64,000 bases of DNA, taken from contig JALUWX010000107.1 of the NCBI GenBank assembly GCA_027019265.1, positions 1 to 64,000 on the forward strand, in the 5' to 3' direction. This document shows positions 8,479-16,665 of this stretch, one piece after another. Made by a program: the position numbers and the translations under genes. This DNA comes from Phycisphaerales bacterium. Lineage in GTDB: Bacteria > Planctomycetota > Phycisphaerae > Phycisphaerales > UBA1924. The notes beneath the pieces are model-generated. The model did no database searches. It was not told the DNA's origin and saw nothing but the letters and a program-made list of their open reading frames with translations. Positions within the stretch are counted from its first letter, which is position 1. The number at the start of each line of letters is the position of its first letter.

Positions 8479-9072
8479 ATGGGAGTTCTCGGATCCGAGG
8501 GTGAAGGTGTAGGGTCTGGCGCGGATGCGCTGTGGGCGCCTTGGCGTTTGGCGTATATTGAGTCGCTTGGTGACGAGGAGGCCCCGGTTTCGGAGTCCGA
8601 GAAGTCGGGTGGGGGTTCGTCCGAGAACGGGGCACAGTCGGGGTCGTTCCTGCTCGACTACTGGAGAGCGCCGGAGCACGATGCGCGGAACCATGTGATC
8701 GAGCGTTCCGAGATGGGAATGATCCTGCTGAATCGGTACCCGTATGCGAACGGGCATTTGTTGATCGCGCTGGGGGAGGCGCGCCCGGGGCTGTTGGATT
8801 ACGAGCCCGAGCAGCGCGCGCACCTGTGGGGCTTGGTGGATCGCGCGGTGGAGTTGGCGCGTGCGGCGCTGGAGCCCCAGGGGATGAACGTGGGGATCAA
8901 CATGGGGCGCGCGGGGGGCGCTGGGGTCCCGAGCCATCTGCATGTGCACGTGATCCCGAGGTGGGGCGGGGACACGAACTTCATCACGAGTGTGGGGGGG
9001 ATCCGGGTGATCCCGTCGTCGCTTGAGGCGATGTATGCGCGGTATGTTCGCGCGGCGGATCGTCGTGGCTGA
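8479..9072 (+). CDS. HIT-family hydrolase/phosphorylase (Ap4A-type)
   Basis: Histidine-triad protein of 197 residues that acts on dinucleoside polyphosphates or related nucleotides. It opens with LWAPWRLAYI, a signature of bacterial Ap4A phosphorylase-like HIT proteins, then RSEMGMILLNRYPYANGHLLIA and the catalytic histidine triad HLHVHVIPRW. NMGRAGGAGVPSH just before it matches the substrate loop. ATG 8479 is used because upstream sequence is in the divergent region. The acidic linker rich in Glu, Ser and Gly (about residues 32-55) is longer than usual. The exact substrate cannot be fixed from sequence. Confidence 0.9.
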   Translation: MGVLGSEGEGVGSGADALWAPWRLAYIESLGDEEAPVSESEKSGGGSSENGAQSGSFLLDYWRAPEHDARNHVIERSEMGMILLNRYPYANGHLLIALGEARPGLLDYEPEQRAHLWGLVDRAVELARAALEPQGMNVGINMGRAGGAGVPSHLHVHVIPRWGGDTNFITSVGGIRVIPSSLEAMYARYVRAADRRG

Positions 9073-9109
9073 ATGCGGTCGGGAGGGGAGCCCGTATGAC
9101 CGGGGTGGG

Positions 9110-9484
9110 ATGCCTCGTGCGTTTGCGCGGGCGCGGAAGGTGTATCTCGCGCCGCTCGCGACGATCGCGACGGGGTGCATGATGGTGGGGTTGCTGGTGT
9201 TCGACTTGGGGACGACACCCGGGAACGTGTTGTTCGGGCTCGGGATGGCGCTCTTCATGATCGAGATCTGGATCATGTATCGGCTCAAGCGCGAGGTGAG
9301 ACGCGCGATCGGGGATGAGGAGTGGGTGCCTTGTCCGAACTGTGTGTTCCGGCTTCATCCGTTCAACGGGAAGACGGAGGTTCGGCGCTGTCCGGAGTGC
9401 GGGCTCGAGTCCGACAAAGCGGAGGCGCTGGATTCGTGGAAGCGGGCGGTGCCGGATGTGATCCGATCGATCCGAGGGTGGTGA
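9110..9484 (+). CDS. Small two-helix membrane protein with zinc ribbon
   Basis: A 124-residue protein with two hydrophobic helices (about residues 16-34 and 40-58), then a basic stretch and a C-terminal zinc ribbon CPNC...CPECG. The start at ATG 9110 is preferred over the track start at 9023, which lies inside the HIT gene. It follows the HIT gene closely and is probably cotranscribed. It is not closely similar to the ribbon-tailed pair at 3378-4449 but has the same general plan. Function unknown. Confidence 0.65.
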   Translation: MPRAFARARKVYLAPLATIATGCMMVGLLVFDLGTTPGNVLFGLGMALFMIEIWIMYRLKREVRRAIGDEEWVPCPNCVFRLHPFNGKTEVRRCPECGLESDKAEALDSWKRAVPDVIRSIRGW

Positions 9485-9700
9485 GGGCCTTGGTTTCAGC
9501 GTGTATCCGCGGCGCTGCGGGGTGGGTTCCGGGGTTCGTGGTTTCATAGCTTTTTGTTTGCGTAGTACAATTTCCCCAATTTTGGATTTCTTTGTCTTCT
9601 TTTTGGTTCTTATGTTCTTCCGGGGCTAGTGTTGGGTGAGGGCGTGGGGGGCCCGGCTGGCGGGCAGCTCCACGGGGACCCTCAGAAAGGGGAAGACACG

Positions 9701-11767
9701 ATGAGAATGGAACACGCTTGGATGTTCGCGCTGCTTGCGGGATCGACGGTCGCGCTGGCTTCGCCGACTGAGTACCGGTTGAACGAATCGTTCGATCTAT
9801 CGGGTATGCCTGCTGCGGGCTTCGACGGGGAGGACGCGAACAAGGGCAAGATTGTTCGGCTCGAGTACCCCGACGGGGTGGGGGGATTCGAGGTCGTGTT
9901 GCTGAGTGTGTACGGCGATGCGCAGGGGCCTGACGTGTGGGGGTACACGGGGAGCGTGCGCGCGGCGCGTGATCTGTTCGTGACCCGCTCGACGGACGGG
10001 GGCACGACGTGGTCGGTGCCGGTGAATGTTTCGAACACGGCGAACCTGTCGTCGATCAGCGCGGATCACGACGGGGATCCGCTCACCCCCGAGCTCCCGT
10101 ACTTCGGCGATTCGCAGAAGCCCAACGTGATCAACAACGGGAAGAACGTGCTGATCAGTTGGGTTGATTCGTACGCGCCGGGTGGGGCGCAGCGGACGGT
10201 GACGTACCCCGAGTTCGGGTTCACGGAAGTGCCTTATGCCGCGACGTACTGTGTGCGTTCGTCGGATGGGGGTGTGACGTGGAGCGAGCCCGAGATGCTC
10301 TCGAACGGTGAACGCGACGCGAAACAGGACGTCGTGAAAGCGTCGAGCGCGGGGTTCCTCGTGACCTGGCAGGAGGATCCGAAGGGTCTCCAGCCCGGTG
10401 ACGCGGAGGGCCCGGGTGAGGGCGGTTCCGGCGCGAACGTGAACAACGGGACCGACATCTGGTACACGGCGCTGCGTACGAGTGCGTTCTCGTCGGGTGC
10501 GCCGTTCCCCGAAGGTCGGCGTGTGACGAACAACTTCACCATGACGGACAACGACGGGTACGAGTCGGGTCGTGAGGGCGCGGCGCGTGCGAACTCGTTC
10601 TTGTTCGGGACGACGGCGATCGTTGCGTATGAGGAGACGAAGGGTCTCCAGGGCGCGGACACGGGCAAGTACATCCGGTACCACACGTTCTCGGCGTTTG
10701 ACGACAGTGCGCCGGATGTGACGGAGGGTGTCGGGTGGATCCTTTCGCAGCCCGATGAGAATGCGCGCCGGGTCCGGTTCGTGACGCAGCCCGGGCCGTT
10801 CCAGAACCAGAGCGATGTGAGGATCGTGTGGGTTTGGAAAGAGGGCGCGTACGACCGTGGTGGGCCTTCCGACATCATGTGTCGGGTCGGCTCGGTCGAT
10901 CCGGGTGATCCGGGATCGACGGGGTTCCGGCCTGAGGATCTGAATCCCCCGATCGACCCGGACGCGACGACGCGCGAGAACGCGTTCAACAACGCGCTCG
11001 GGATGAATCTGAGCTCGTCGATGGGGCTCGGGGCGCATCCGGAGGATGACTTCTTCGAGGACGCGCGCGCCCATCGTGGGATGCTCCGGGGCGACTTCAT
11101 GGTGTTCGGATGGAGCTGGACACCGGACTGGGCTGTTGCTCGGTTCACGGATCTCGAGAACTACAACTTCTTCGTCCGTCGGTCGTACGACGGCGGGCAG
11201 ACGTGGACGGATGCCCAGAACATGACGAACATCCCGTCGAGCGAGAAGGTGCATGTGCGTGAGCCCAGGATCGTGGGCGCGCCGGTCAGCCCGAACCCGG
11301 ACACCCCGGTGAACCCGGGCGCGTTCCTGGTTGCCTGGGGGACCGAAGTGAACCAGTACGAACACGCTTCGGTCGGGACGCTCGATCTGAACATCTTCCT
11401 GACCCACTCGGACGACTTCGGCGAGACCTATGCGCCGGTCGTGAAGCTCGACGACGTGGATGTGGATCTGGAGCCCAACAAGGGCGCGTTCGAGAGCCAG
11501 CTCCGGCTGAATCCGAGCGGTGATCGGGTGTACGCGGTCTGGCAGGAGGTTGATCGAGACACGGGTGTGACGAACACCCGGTTCCGGAACGGGTCGGCGT
11601 GCTTGCCTGATCTGAACGGGGACGGCGAGCTCGACTTCCTCGATGTGAGCGCGTTCACCGATGCGTTCGGGATGGGCGATATGAGCGTGGATTTCAACGG
11701 CGACGGTGTGCTGGACTACTTCGATGTGAGCACATTCGTGAACTCGCTGTACGCGGGTTGCCCGTGA
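9701..11767 (+). CDS. Secreted dockerin-tailed protein with BNR/sialidase-like repeats
   Basis: A 688-residue exported protein. The signal peptide is MRMEHAWMFALLAGSTVALA, with AGAAAGGGG-like purine sequence upstream. The body contains FVTRSTDGGTTWSVPVNVS, CVRSSDGGVTWSEP and FVRRSYDGGQTWTDAQNMT, which are Asp-box (BNR) motifs of sialidase-like beta-propellers. The last 60 residues hold two Ca-binding repeats, DLNGDGELDFLDVSAF and DFNGDGVLDYFDVSTF, flanked by cysteines (CLPDL...GCP), matching the dockerin-like tail widespread in planctomycete secreted proteins. Enzymatic activity is not established, as Asp boxes are structural. It has its own terminator at 11844. Confidence 0.85.
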   Translation: MRMEHAWMFALLAGSTVALASPTEYRLNESFDLSGMPAAGFDGEDANKGKIVRLEYPDGVGGFEVVLLSVYGDAQGPDVWGYTGSVRAARDLFVTRSTDGGTTWSVPVNVSNTANLSSISADHDGDPLTPELPYFGDSQKPNVINNGKNVLISWVDSYAPGGAQRTVTYPEFGFTEVPYAATYCVRSSDGGVTWSEPEMLSNGERDAKQDVVKASSAGFLVTWQEDPKGLQPGDAEGPGEGGSGANVNNGTDIWYTALRTSAFSSGAPFPEGRRVTNNFTMTDNDGYESGREGAARANSFLFGTTAIVAYEETKGLQGADTGKYIRYHTFSAFDDSAPDVTEGVGWILSQPDENARRVRFVTQPGPFQNQSDVRIVWVWKEGAYDRGGPSDIMCRVGSVDPGDPGSTGFRPEDLNPPIDPDATTRENAFNNALGMNLSSSMGLGAHPEDDFFEDARAHRGMLRGDFMVFGWSWTPDWAVARFTDLENYNFFVRRSYDGGQTWTDAQNMTNIPSSEKVHVREPRIVGAPVSPNPDTPVNPGAFLVAWGTEVNQYEHASVGTLDLNIFLTHSDDFGETYAPVVKLDDVDVDLEPNKGAFESQLRLNPSGDRVYAVWQEVDRDTGVTNTRFRNGSACLPDLNGDGELDFLDVSAFTDAFGMGDMSVDFNGDGVLDYFDVSTFVNSLYAGCP

Positions 11768-11843
11768 TCCCGTGATCGTCCTGGGTTCTCCCGGGGCGGA
11801 CCCGCACGTGTGCGAGCTGAGGGTCTGACGGGAGAACGAGCGT

Positions 11844-11885
11844 GAGCCACGCGGCGGACCCCGGCCGCGTGGCTCTTTCATTTTT
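11844..11885 (+). terminator. Rho-independent terminator after the dockerin-tailed gene
   Basis: A perfect 12-bp stem, GAGCCACGCGGC with GCCGCGTGGCTC, has an 8-base loop and is followed by TTTCATTTTT. It lies 77 bases past the stop at 11767. The A-rich mirror on the minus side means it could also end the minus-strand aroG transcript, whose original 3' end (the duplicated tail at 11909) is directly beyond it. Confidence 0.85.
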
Positions 11886-11908
11886 CGTGCTTGGTACGGT
11901 CGGTGTGG

Positions 11909-11948
11909 ATCAGCGCTTGCTCATCGCGCCGGCGAGGAGGAAGGCGAG
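11909..11948. repeat. Duplicated 3' end of aroG (left copy)
   Basis: Forty bases matching 12459-12498 with one difference. On the minus strand it still reads LAFLLAGAMSKR-stop, and the single change is synonymous (GCG against GCA for Ala). It lies next to the terminator at 11844, so this is probably the ancestral end of the gene locus, now separated from the gene body by the insert. Confidence 0.9.
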
Positions 11949-11977
11949 ATTGATATCATCATCGCATGGACCATGTC

Positions 11978-12460
11978 TCACTGTTCAGTTGGTAATGGAT
12001 CAATCAGCTCGAACCGGATTGTGTCGAGGTATCCGGCAAGCTCGATTTCGGTCCCGGACCGAGTGATCATCGAATAGACCAAGGCGTTTCTTTCGAGATC
12101 GAGATCAAGTTCGTGATACCCGACGTCGTCGCCATTGGCGTACATGTGTCGGGGATCTTGTTCTTCTTCCGTATCCCAGTTCTCGACAACAGCTCGTCGC
12201 ACACCGCTTACTCTCAGAGCGCGGGGGTGTCCGTCATCAACTTCACTCAGGATGATTGTCACGACATCCTTGTCAATATGAATCGACTCGAATCCATCAT
12301 CGTGCAACCCGCATGAATCCAGCACGAAGCTGGGGACACCCTTCAAATGCCCACGGATTTGATCTAGGTGTGCAGCGTATTCATCAAAAACGACTGCCGG
12401 GTTGCTCGAACTCAGGTCTGGACTCTCAACAAACCACCAATGCGCAGTGAAGAATCGCAT
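11978..12460 (-). CDS. Hypothetical protein in a 550-bp low-GC insert
   Basis: A 160-residue soluble protein starting MRFFTAHWWFVESPDL; the start codon overlaps the aroG stop as TGATG. The track's longer form only reads into aroG. It is acidic, with a DDGFESIHIDKDVVTIILSEVDDG core and ending near FELIDPLPTEQ; no signal peptide, membrane helix or catalytic motif is evident. Base composition is visibly lower in GC than both neighbours. It is bracketed by two copies of the aroG 3' end, so it arrived by an insertion that rebuilt the aroG terminus. Function not recognised; a small cargo gene such as an immunity-type protein is only a guess. Confidence 0.65.
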   Translation of the reverse strand: MRFFTAHWWFVESPDLSSSNPAVVFDEYAAHLDQIRGHLKGVPSFVLDSCGLHDDGFESIHIDKDVVTIILSEVDDGHPRALRVSGVRRAVVENWDTEEEQDPRHMYANGDDVGYHELDLDLERNALVYSMITRSGTEIELAGYLDTIRFELIDPLPTEQ

Positions 12461-12498
12461 CAGCGCTTGCTCATTGCGCCGGCGAGGAGGAAGGCGAG
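12459..12498. repeat. 3' end of aroG (right copy of the 40-bp direct repeat)
   Basis: The last 38 bases of the functional aroG plus two bases of the next start. It matches 11909-11948 with a single mismatch at an exact spacing of 550 bases. Together the two copies resemble the attL/attR arrangement left when an element integrates into the 3' end of a gene. Confidence 0.9.
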
Positions 12499-13854
12499 TT
12501 CGAGGGACTGTTGGTAGTTGAGTCTCGGGTCGCAGAGGGTGGCGTAGTTTCGGGTGAGGTCGTCTTCGGTGATCCCGGCGGCGCCTCCGACGCATTCGGT
12601 GACGTCTTCTCCGGTGAGTTCGAAGTGGACCCCGCCGAGGATGGTTCCGGCTTCGTGGTGCGCGTCCACGACCTGTTCGAGTTCGGAGAGGATGTCGTTG
12701 AAGTTGCGGGTTTTGATCCCGGAGCTGGTTTTGATGCCGTTGCCGTGCATGGGGTCGGACATCCAGAGGACGTTTCGTCCTTCGGACTTCACGCGCGCGA
12801 GGAGCCCGGGCATGTTCGCTTGGACGTTGCTGACCCCCATGCGCGTGATGAGGACGATTTTGCCCTCTTCGTTCGTGGGGTTGAGCGCATCGAGGATGCT
12901 GATGAGTTCGTCCCCGTTGATGGGGGGACCGATCTTGACCCCGATGGGGTTCTGGATGCCTTTGAAGAACTCGATGTGGGGGCCGTCGAGCTGGCGGTTG
13001 CGTTGTCCGATCCAGGGGAGGTGTGTGGTGAGGTCGTAGTAGCCCGTGCGCCGGGGGACGGTCCGGGTCTGTGCTTCTTCGTAGTGGAGGTTGAGCCCTT
13101 CGTGGGAGGTGTAGAAGTCCACGCGCGTGGACTCGTGGACTTTCTGTTCCCCGAGGTTCTCCATGAAGGAGAGCCCGTCAGCGAGGGTTCGGGACATCAT
13201 CTCGTACTGGGCGCGGCGCGCGTCGGAGAGGTCGGCGTTGTGGAAGAAGGAGAGATCCCAGTATTCGGGGTGGTGGAGGTCGGCGAACCCGCCGTCGAGG
13301 AGGGAGCGGATGAAGTTGAGGGTCATGGAGGCGTGTTTGTATCCTTCGACCATGAGGTTGGGGTCGGGTGCGCGGTGTTCGGGGGTGAAGGGGGCGCGGT
13401 TGACGAGGTCCCCGAAGTAGCTGGGGAGTTCGCAGACGGATCCGTTGTGGTCGGCGGACTCGGTGGGGGAGGAGCGGGGCTTTGCGTATTGCCCGGCGAA
13501 GCGCCCGACGCGCGTGACGGGGGTGCGGAGCCCGTGGATGAGGACGAGGGACATCTGGAGGAGGATCTTGAGTTTGTTCGCGATGGGCGCGGGCTGGCAC
13601 TCGTCGAGGGTTTCGGCGCAGTCTCCTCCCTGGAGGATGAAGCGCTCCCCGCGCTGGGCTTGCGCGATCTGGGCTTTGAGTCGTTCGATCTCCCAGGAGG
13701 TGACGAGCGGGGGGAACTCGGCGAGTCTGGTGCGCGCGGCTTGGAGCGCGGAAGGATCGGTGTACGCGAAGGGCGCGTCGAAGGGGACGTCGCGCCAGGA
13801 ACCCGGGTTCCAGTTGGTGTCCAAGGTCCGAGATGTGGTATCGGTGTCGCTCAT
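12460..13854 (-). CDS. aroG: Class II 3-deoxy-7-phosphoheptulonate (DAHP) synthase
   Basis: Catalyses the first step of the shikimate pathway, joining phosphoenolpyruvate and erythrose-4-phosphate. At 464 residues it fits the plant-type (class II) family. Recognisable segments include WEIERLKAQIAQAQRGERFILQGGDCAE, RVGRFAGQYAKPRSSPTE, SHEGLNLHYEEA, GVKIGPPINGDEL, LITRMGV and WMSDPMHGNGIKT, with HFELTGEDVTECVGG near the end. ATG 13854 follows the first-residue context MSDTDTT. The stop codon overlaps the start of the inserted gene at 11978-12460, and the last 12 codons are duplicated 550 bases downstream. Regulation is not visible from the sequence. Confidence 0.95.
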   Translation of the reverse strand: MSDTDTTSRTLDTNWNPGSWRDVPFDAPFAYTDPSALQAARTRLAEFPPLVTSWEIERLKAQIAQAQRGERFILQGGDCAETLDECQPAPIANKLKILLQMSLVLIHGLRTPVTRVGRFAGQYAKPRSSPTESADHNGSVCELPSYFGDLVNRAPFTPEHRAPDPNLMVEGYKHASMTLNFIRSLLDGGFADLHHPEYWDLSFFHNADLSDARRAQYEMMSRTLADGLSFMENLGEQKVHESTRVDFYTSHEGLNLHYEEAQTRTVPRRTGYYDLTTHLPWIGQRNRQLDGPHIEFFKGIQNPIGVKIGPPINGDELISILDALNPTNEEGKIVLITRMGVSNVQANMPGLLARVKSEGRNVLWMSDPMHGNGIKTSSGIKTRNFNDILSELEQVVDAHHEAGTILGGVHFELTGEDVTECVGGAAGITEDDLTRNYATLCDPRLNYQQSLELAFLLAGAMSKR

Positions 13855-13934
13855 GGAACCTCAAGGGTAGGGCGGGGACGGGTGATCTCTATATTCGGGT
13901 GCTCGCAAAGGGGTCTTGACGCTAGAGTTGGGAC

Positions 13935-16397
13935 ATGGCGGAGACACCCCGGACTGTGGCGTTGAAGGTCGTTGATGGGGGTCGTCGCGCTCCGAAAATG
14001 GGGCAGACCCGAGCGGCGCGGTGGCGGACGGGGGTGCTGATCCTTGTCCATGTCTTCATGATCGTGCACATCGTTCAGTGGCTGATCGTGGGGATGACGA
14101 TCTCCCCTGTAGAGCCCTCGGAGTCGATGGAGACGCTCGAGGTGGGGGTGGTGAACGCGGGGGCGATCATGTTCGGGGTGGCGCTTTTGTCCACGGCGGT
14201 GTTCGGTCGGTTCTTCTGTGGGTGGTTGTGCCATATGGTGGCGATGCAGGACCTGTGCGCGGTGGTGATGGCGCGGATGGGGGTGCGCCCGAAGCCGTTC
14301 CGTTCGAGGTTGTTGGTGTTCTTCCCGCTGGTGTTGGCGCTGTACATGTTTGTGTGGCCGACGTTCAAGCGGTTGGTGCTCAGGCCGGTGCTGGAGTCGA
14401 ACGGGGTCGCTTGGCCGGTGTGGCTCAAACCCGTGAACGAGTCGATCGTGCTCCGGAGCGAGCTGATCGTGTCGGACTACTGGGCGACGTTCCCGGCGTG
14501 GTACATCGCGATCCCGTTCCTGCTGATCTGCGGGTTCGCGACGGTGTACTTTCTGGGGGCGAAAGCGTTCTGTACGTACGGGTGTCCGTACGGGGGGTTC
14601 TTTGCGCCGTTGGACAAGGTGTCGCCGACCCGGATCATCGTGAACGATTCGTGCGAGGGGTGTGCGCACTGCACGAGCGCGTGCACGTCGAACGTGCGCG
14701 TGCATGAAGAGGTTGCGAACTTCGGGATGGTGATCGATCAGGGGTGTATGAAGACGCTCGACTGTGTGTCGGCGTGCCCGAACGACGCGCTCCGGGTTGG
14801 GGTGGGTCGTCCAGCGATTTTCGCGAAGGCGCGTGACTCCGAGGGGGCGAACGCGGCGAAGGTGAAAGCGAAGCGTCGGTACGACCTATCGATGGGTGAG
14901 GAGATCGCTGCGGCGTTGGTGTTCCTGTGGTTGTTTTATGCGACGCGCGGGTTTCTTGATCAGGTCCCGATGCTGCTCGCGGGGGGATTGGCGGCCGTCG
15001 GGACGATGCTGTGTGTGAGCGCGTGGTGGCTGGTGCGGAGGAAAGACGTGCGGATCCATTCGATGAAGCTGAAAGCGAAGGGGCGGATCAAGCCCTTGGG
15101 GTATGCGCTGGTGTGTTCGGTGCTCGGGCTTGTTGCGATCGGCGCGTGGTCCACGAACGCGAAGGTGGGGCGCTGGCGCGGGGATATGGCGTTTGCTTCG
15201 ATGGAGGTTCCGGCGGATACGTTGCTGCGCCCGGACTTCATCCCCAGCGAGAAGCTCCAGGAGACGGCGCGGAAGGCCGTCGAGTTCTATGAGTCCGTGG
15301 ATTCGCTCGATCGTGGGGGGATGGGTTGGTCGCTCAACGCGGAGCAGCGGATCCGGTTGTCGTACTTCTACACGATGCTGGGGGAGCGTGAGAAGGCGGT
15401 GGACGAGCTGGGGTTCGTGATCCGTCACGCGAACCCAACGAGCGATCTGGTGATCCGTCGTGGGAAGATCGCGATGAGTCTGTCGAGCGACGCGGACACG
15501 CTCATGGAGAACAACACGATGGCGCTGGAGGCGCAGCCCCATCTGCACCTGGTCCGTGCGGAGGTCGCGAAGGGGTATGCGAGCCGGGGTGAGATCGAGC
15601 GTGCGGAATCGATGTGGGAGGCGCGTCCGGAGGAGGACGAGTTCGGTTGGTTGCTCGCGCAGGCTTCGTACGCGGGGTTCATCGGGGAGTCGAACCGCGC
15701 GGCGCGTCTGCTCGGGGAGGCGGGGGCGTTGATCGATGAGGAGGCGCACGAAGCGCCGGTCCAGCACACCCAGATCGCGTTTGCGGCGTATGGGATCGGT
15801 CAGCGCGAGCTGGTCGAGAAGCATGCGGCGTTGACGGTCGCGCACCCTGATGCGAACGTGAGCCATTGGCTGAGCGCGGCGGAGTTCGCGGTGTGGAGAC
15901 AGGAGCGTGAGTTGGGGCTCGAGCGGGTGGAGCACGCGCTGACGATGGATGGCGCGGATCGGGCGACGGCGCAGCGCCGGGCGGCGGCGCTGCTTGCGGA
16001 TTCGGGTCAGACGGATCGTGGGTTCGAGATGCTCAAGCTCGCGCTTGAGGATCTTGAGAGCCCGTTCGACAAGCAGGGGATCCTGGTGCTCATGGTCCGG
16101 GTGGGGCTGAACTATCAGCACACGGAGTCCTTCGATTTCGGGCTCGAGCGTTACGAGTCGCTCGCGCGGGCGCACCCGGAATACCCGGTGCTGAGTGTGG
16201 ACTACGCGACGATCCTGATCCAGCTCGGGAGGAACGAGGAGGGGCTGGAAGCGATGATCCGGGCGGCGGGGTTGGATGAGCGGAATGCGTTCATCGCTTG
16301 GCGGGTTGCGGAGATCTGCGCGGCGCTGGGTGACGCTGAGGCGAACCAGCGTTGGGTGGATGAGGCGCAGCGCCGGGAGTCGCTCGGGGCGGGCTGA
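13935..16397 (+). CDS. NapH/CcoG-like membrane polyferredoxin fused to a TPR domain
   Basis: An 820-residue inner-membrane iron-sulfur protein. About residues 33-55, 75-95, 124-140 and 187-207 are hydrophobic helices. FCGWLC (Cys95, Cys99) and TYGCPYG (Cys213, Cys217) are the paired membrane-associated motifs of the NapH/NosR/CcoG group. Ferredoxin motifs follow: CEGCAHCTSAC (Cys240-250) and CMKTLDCVSACP (Cys271, 277, 281). Two further helices lie near 325-360 and one near 387-405. The C-terminal half is helical and TPR-like, probably periplasmic. The family moves electrons between the quinone pool and periplasmic or Fe-S partners. The TPR extension is unusual. It is divergent from aroG and alone, so its partner is unknown. 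Confidence 0.85.
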   Translation: MAETPRTVALKVVDGGRRAPKMGQTRAARWRTGVLILVHVFMIVHIVQWLIVGMTISPVEPSESMETLEVGVVNAGAIMFGVALLSTAVFGRFFCGWLCHMVAMQDLCAVVMARMGVRPKPFRSRLLVFFPLVLALYMFVWPTFKRLVLRPVLESNGVAWPVWLKPVNESIVLRSELIVSDYWATFPAWYIAIPFLLICGFATVYFLGAKAFCTYGCPYGGFFAPLDKVSPTRIIVNDSCEGCAHCTSACTSNVRVHEEVANFGMVIDQGCMKTLDCVSACPNDALRVGVGRPAIFAKARDSEGANAAKVKAKRRYDLSMGEEIAAALVFLWLFYATRGFLDQVPMLLAGGLAAVGTMLCVSAWWLVRRKDVRIHSMKLKAKGRIKPLGYALVCSVLGLVAIGAWSTNAKVGRWRGDMAFASMEVPADTLLRPDFIPSEKLQETARKAVEFYESVDSLDRGGMGWSLNAEQRIRLSYFYTMLGEREKAVDELGFVIRHANPTSDLVIRRGKIAMSLSSDADTLMENNTMALEAQPHLHLVRAEVAKGYASRGEIERAESMWEARPEEDEFGWLLAQASYAGFIGESNRAARLLGEAGALIDEEAHEAPVQHTQIAFAAYGIGQRELVEKHAALTVAHPDANVSHWLSAAEFAVWRQERELGLERVEHALTMDGADRATAQRRAAALLADSGQTDRGFEMLKLALEDLESPFDKQGILVLMVRVGLNYQHTESFDFGLERYESLARAHPEYPVLSVDYATILIQLGRNEEGLEAMIRAAGLDERNAFIAWRVAEICAALGDAEANQRWVDEAQRRESLGAG

Positions 16398-16470
16398 GGG
16401 GACGCTGTCTGAAGCGTTTCATCCGAGAATCGCGCGGATCCTGCGCAGATTGTGCCTGATTCGCATAGAC

Positions 16471-16492
16471 GCGCACGATGTGCGTGTTTTTT
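16471..16492 (+). terminator. Short hairpin plus T-tract after the polyferredoxin gene
   Basis: GCGCAC pairs with GTGCGT (one G-U) around a 3-base loop and is followed by GTTTTTT. It is 74 bases beyond the stop at 16397. The stem is short but the T-run is clean, so termination is likely. Confidence 0.6.
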
Positions 16493-16665
16493 CGCCCCTG
16501 GATTGATACCCGGACCAAGAACAGCCGAAACACGAGCCGCACGCTCCGTGTGGGGCGGGCGACGAGCGCACGGACGCGTTCAACCTTGTCGGCCGGGTCG
16601 AGACGATTCCGGCGAACGAAACACACCCGTGTCACTGATGGATACGGGACCACGGAGCATTTGCT

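Noticed and set aside
9561-9571. TACAAT as a -10 box upstream of the dockerin-tailed gene
   Set aside because: No acceptable -35 hexamer lies 16-18 bases upstream; left out of the feature list.
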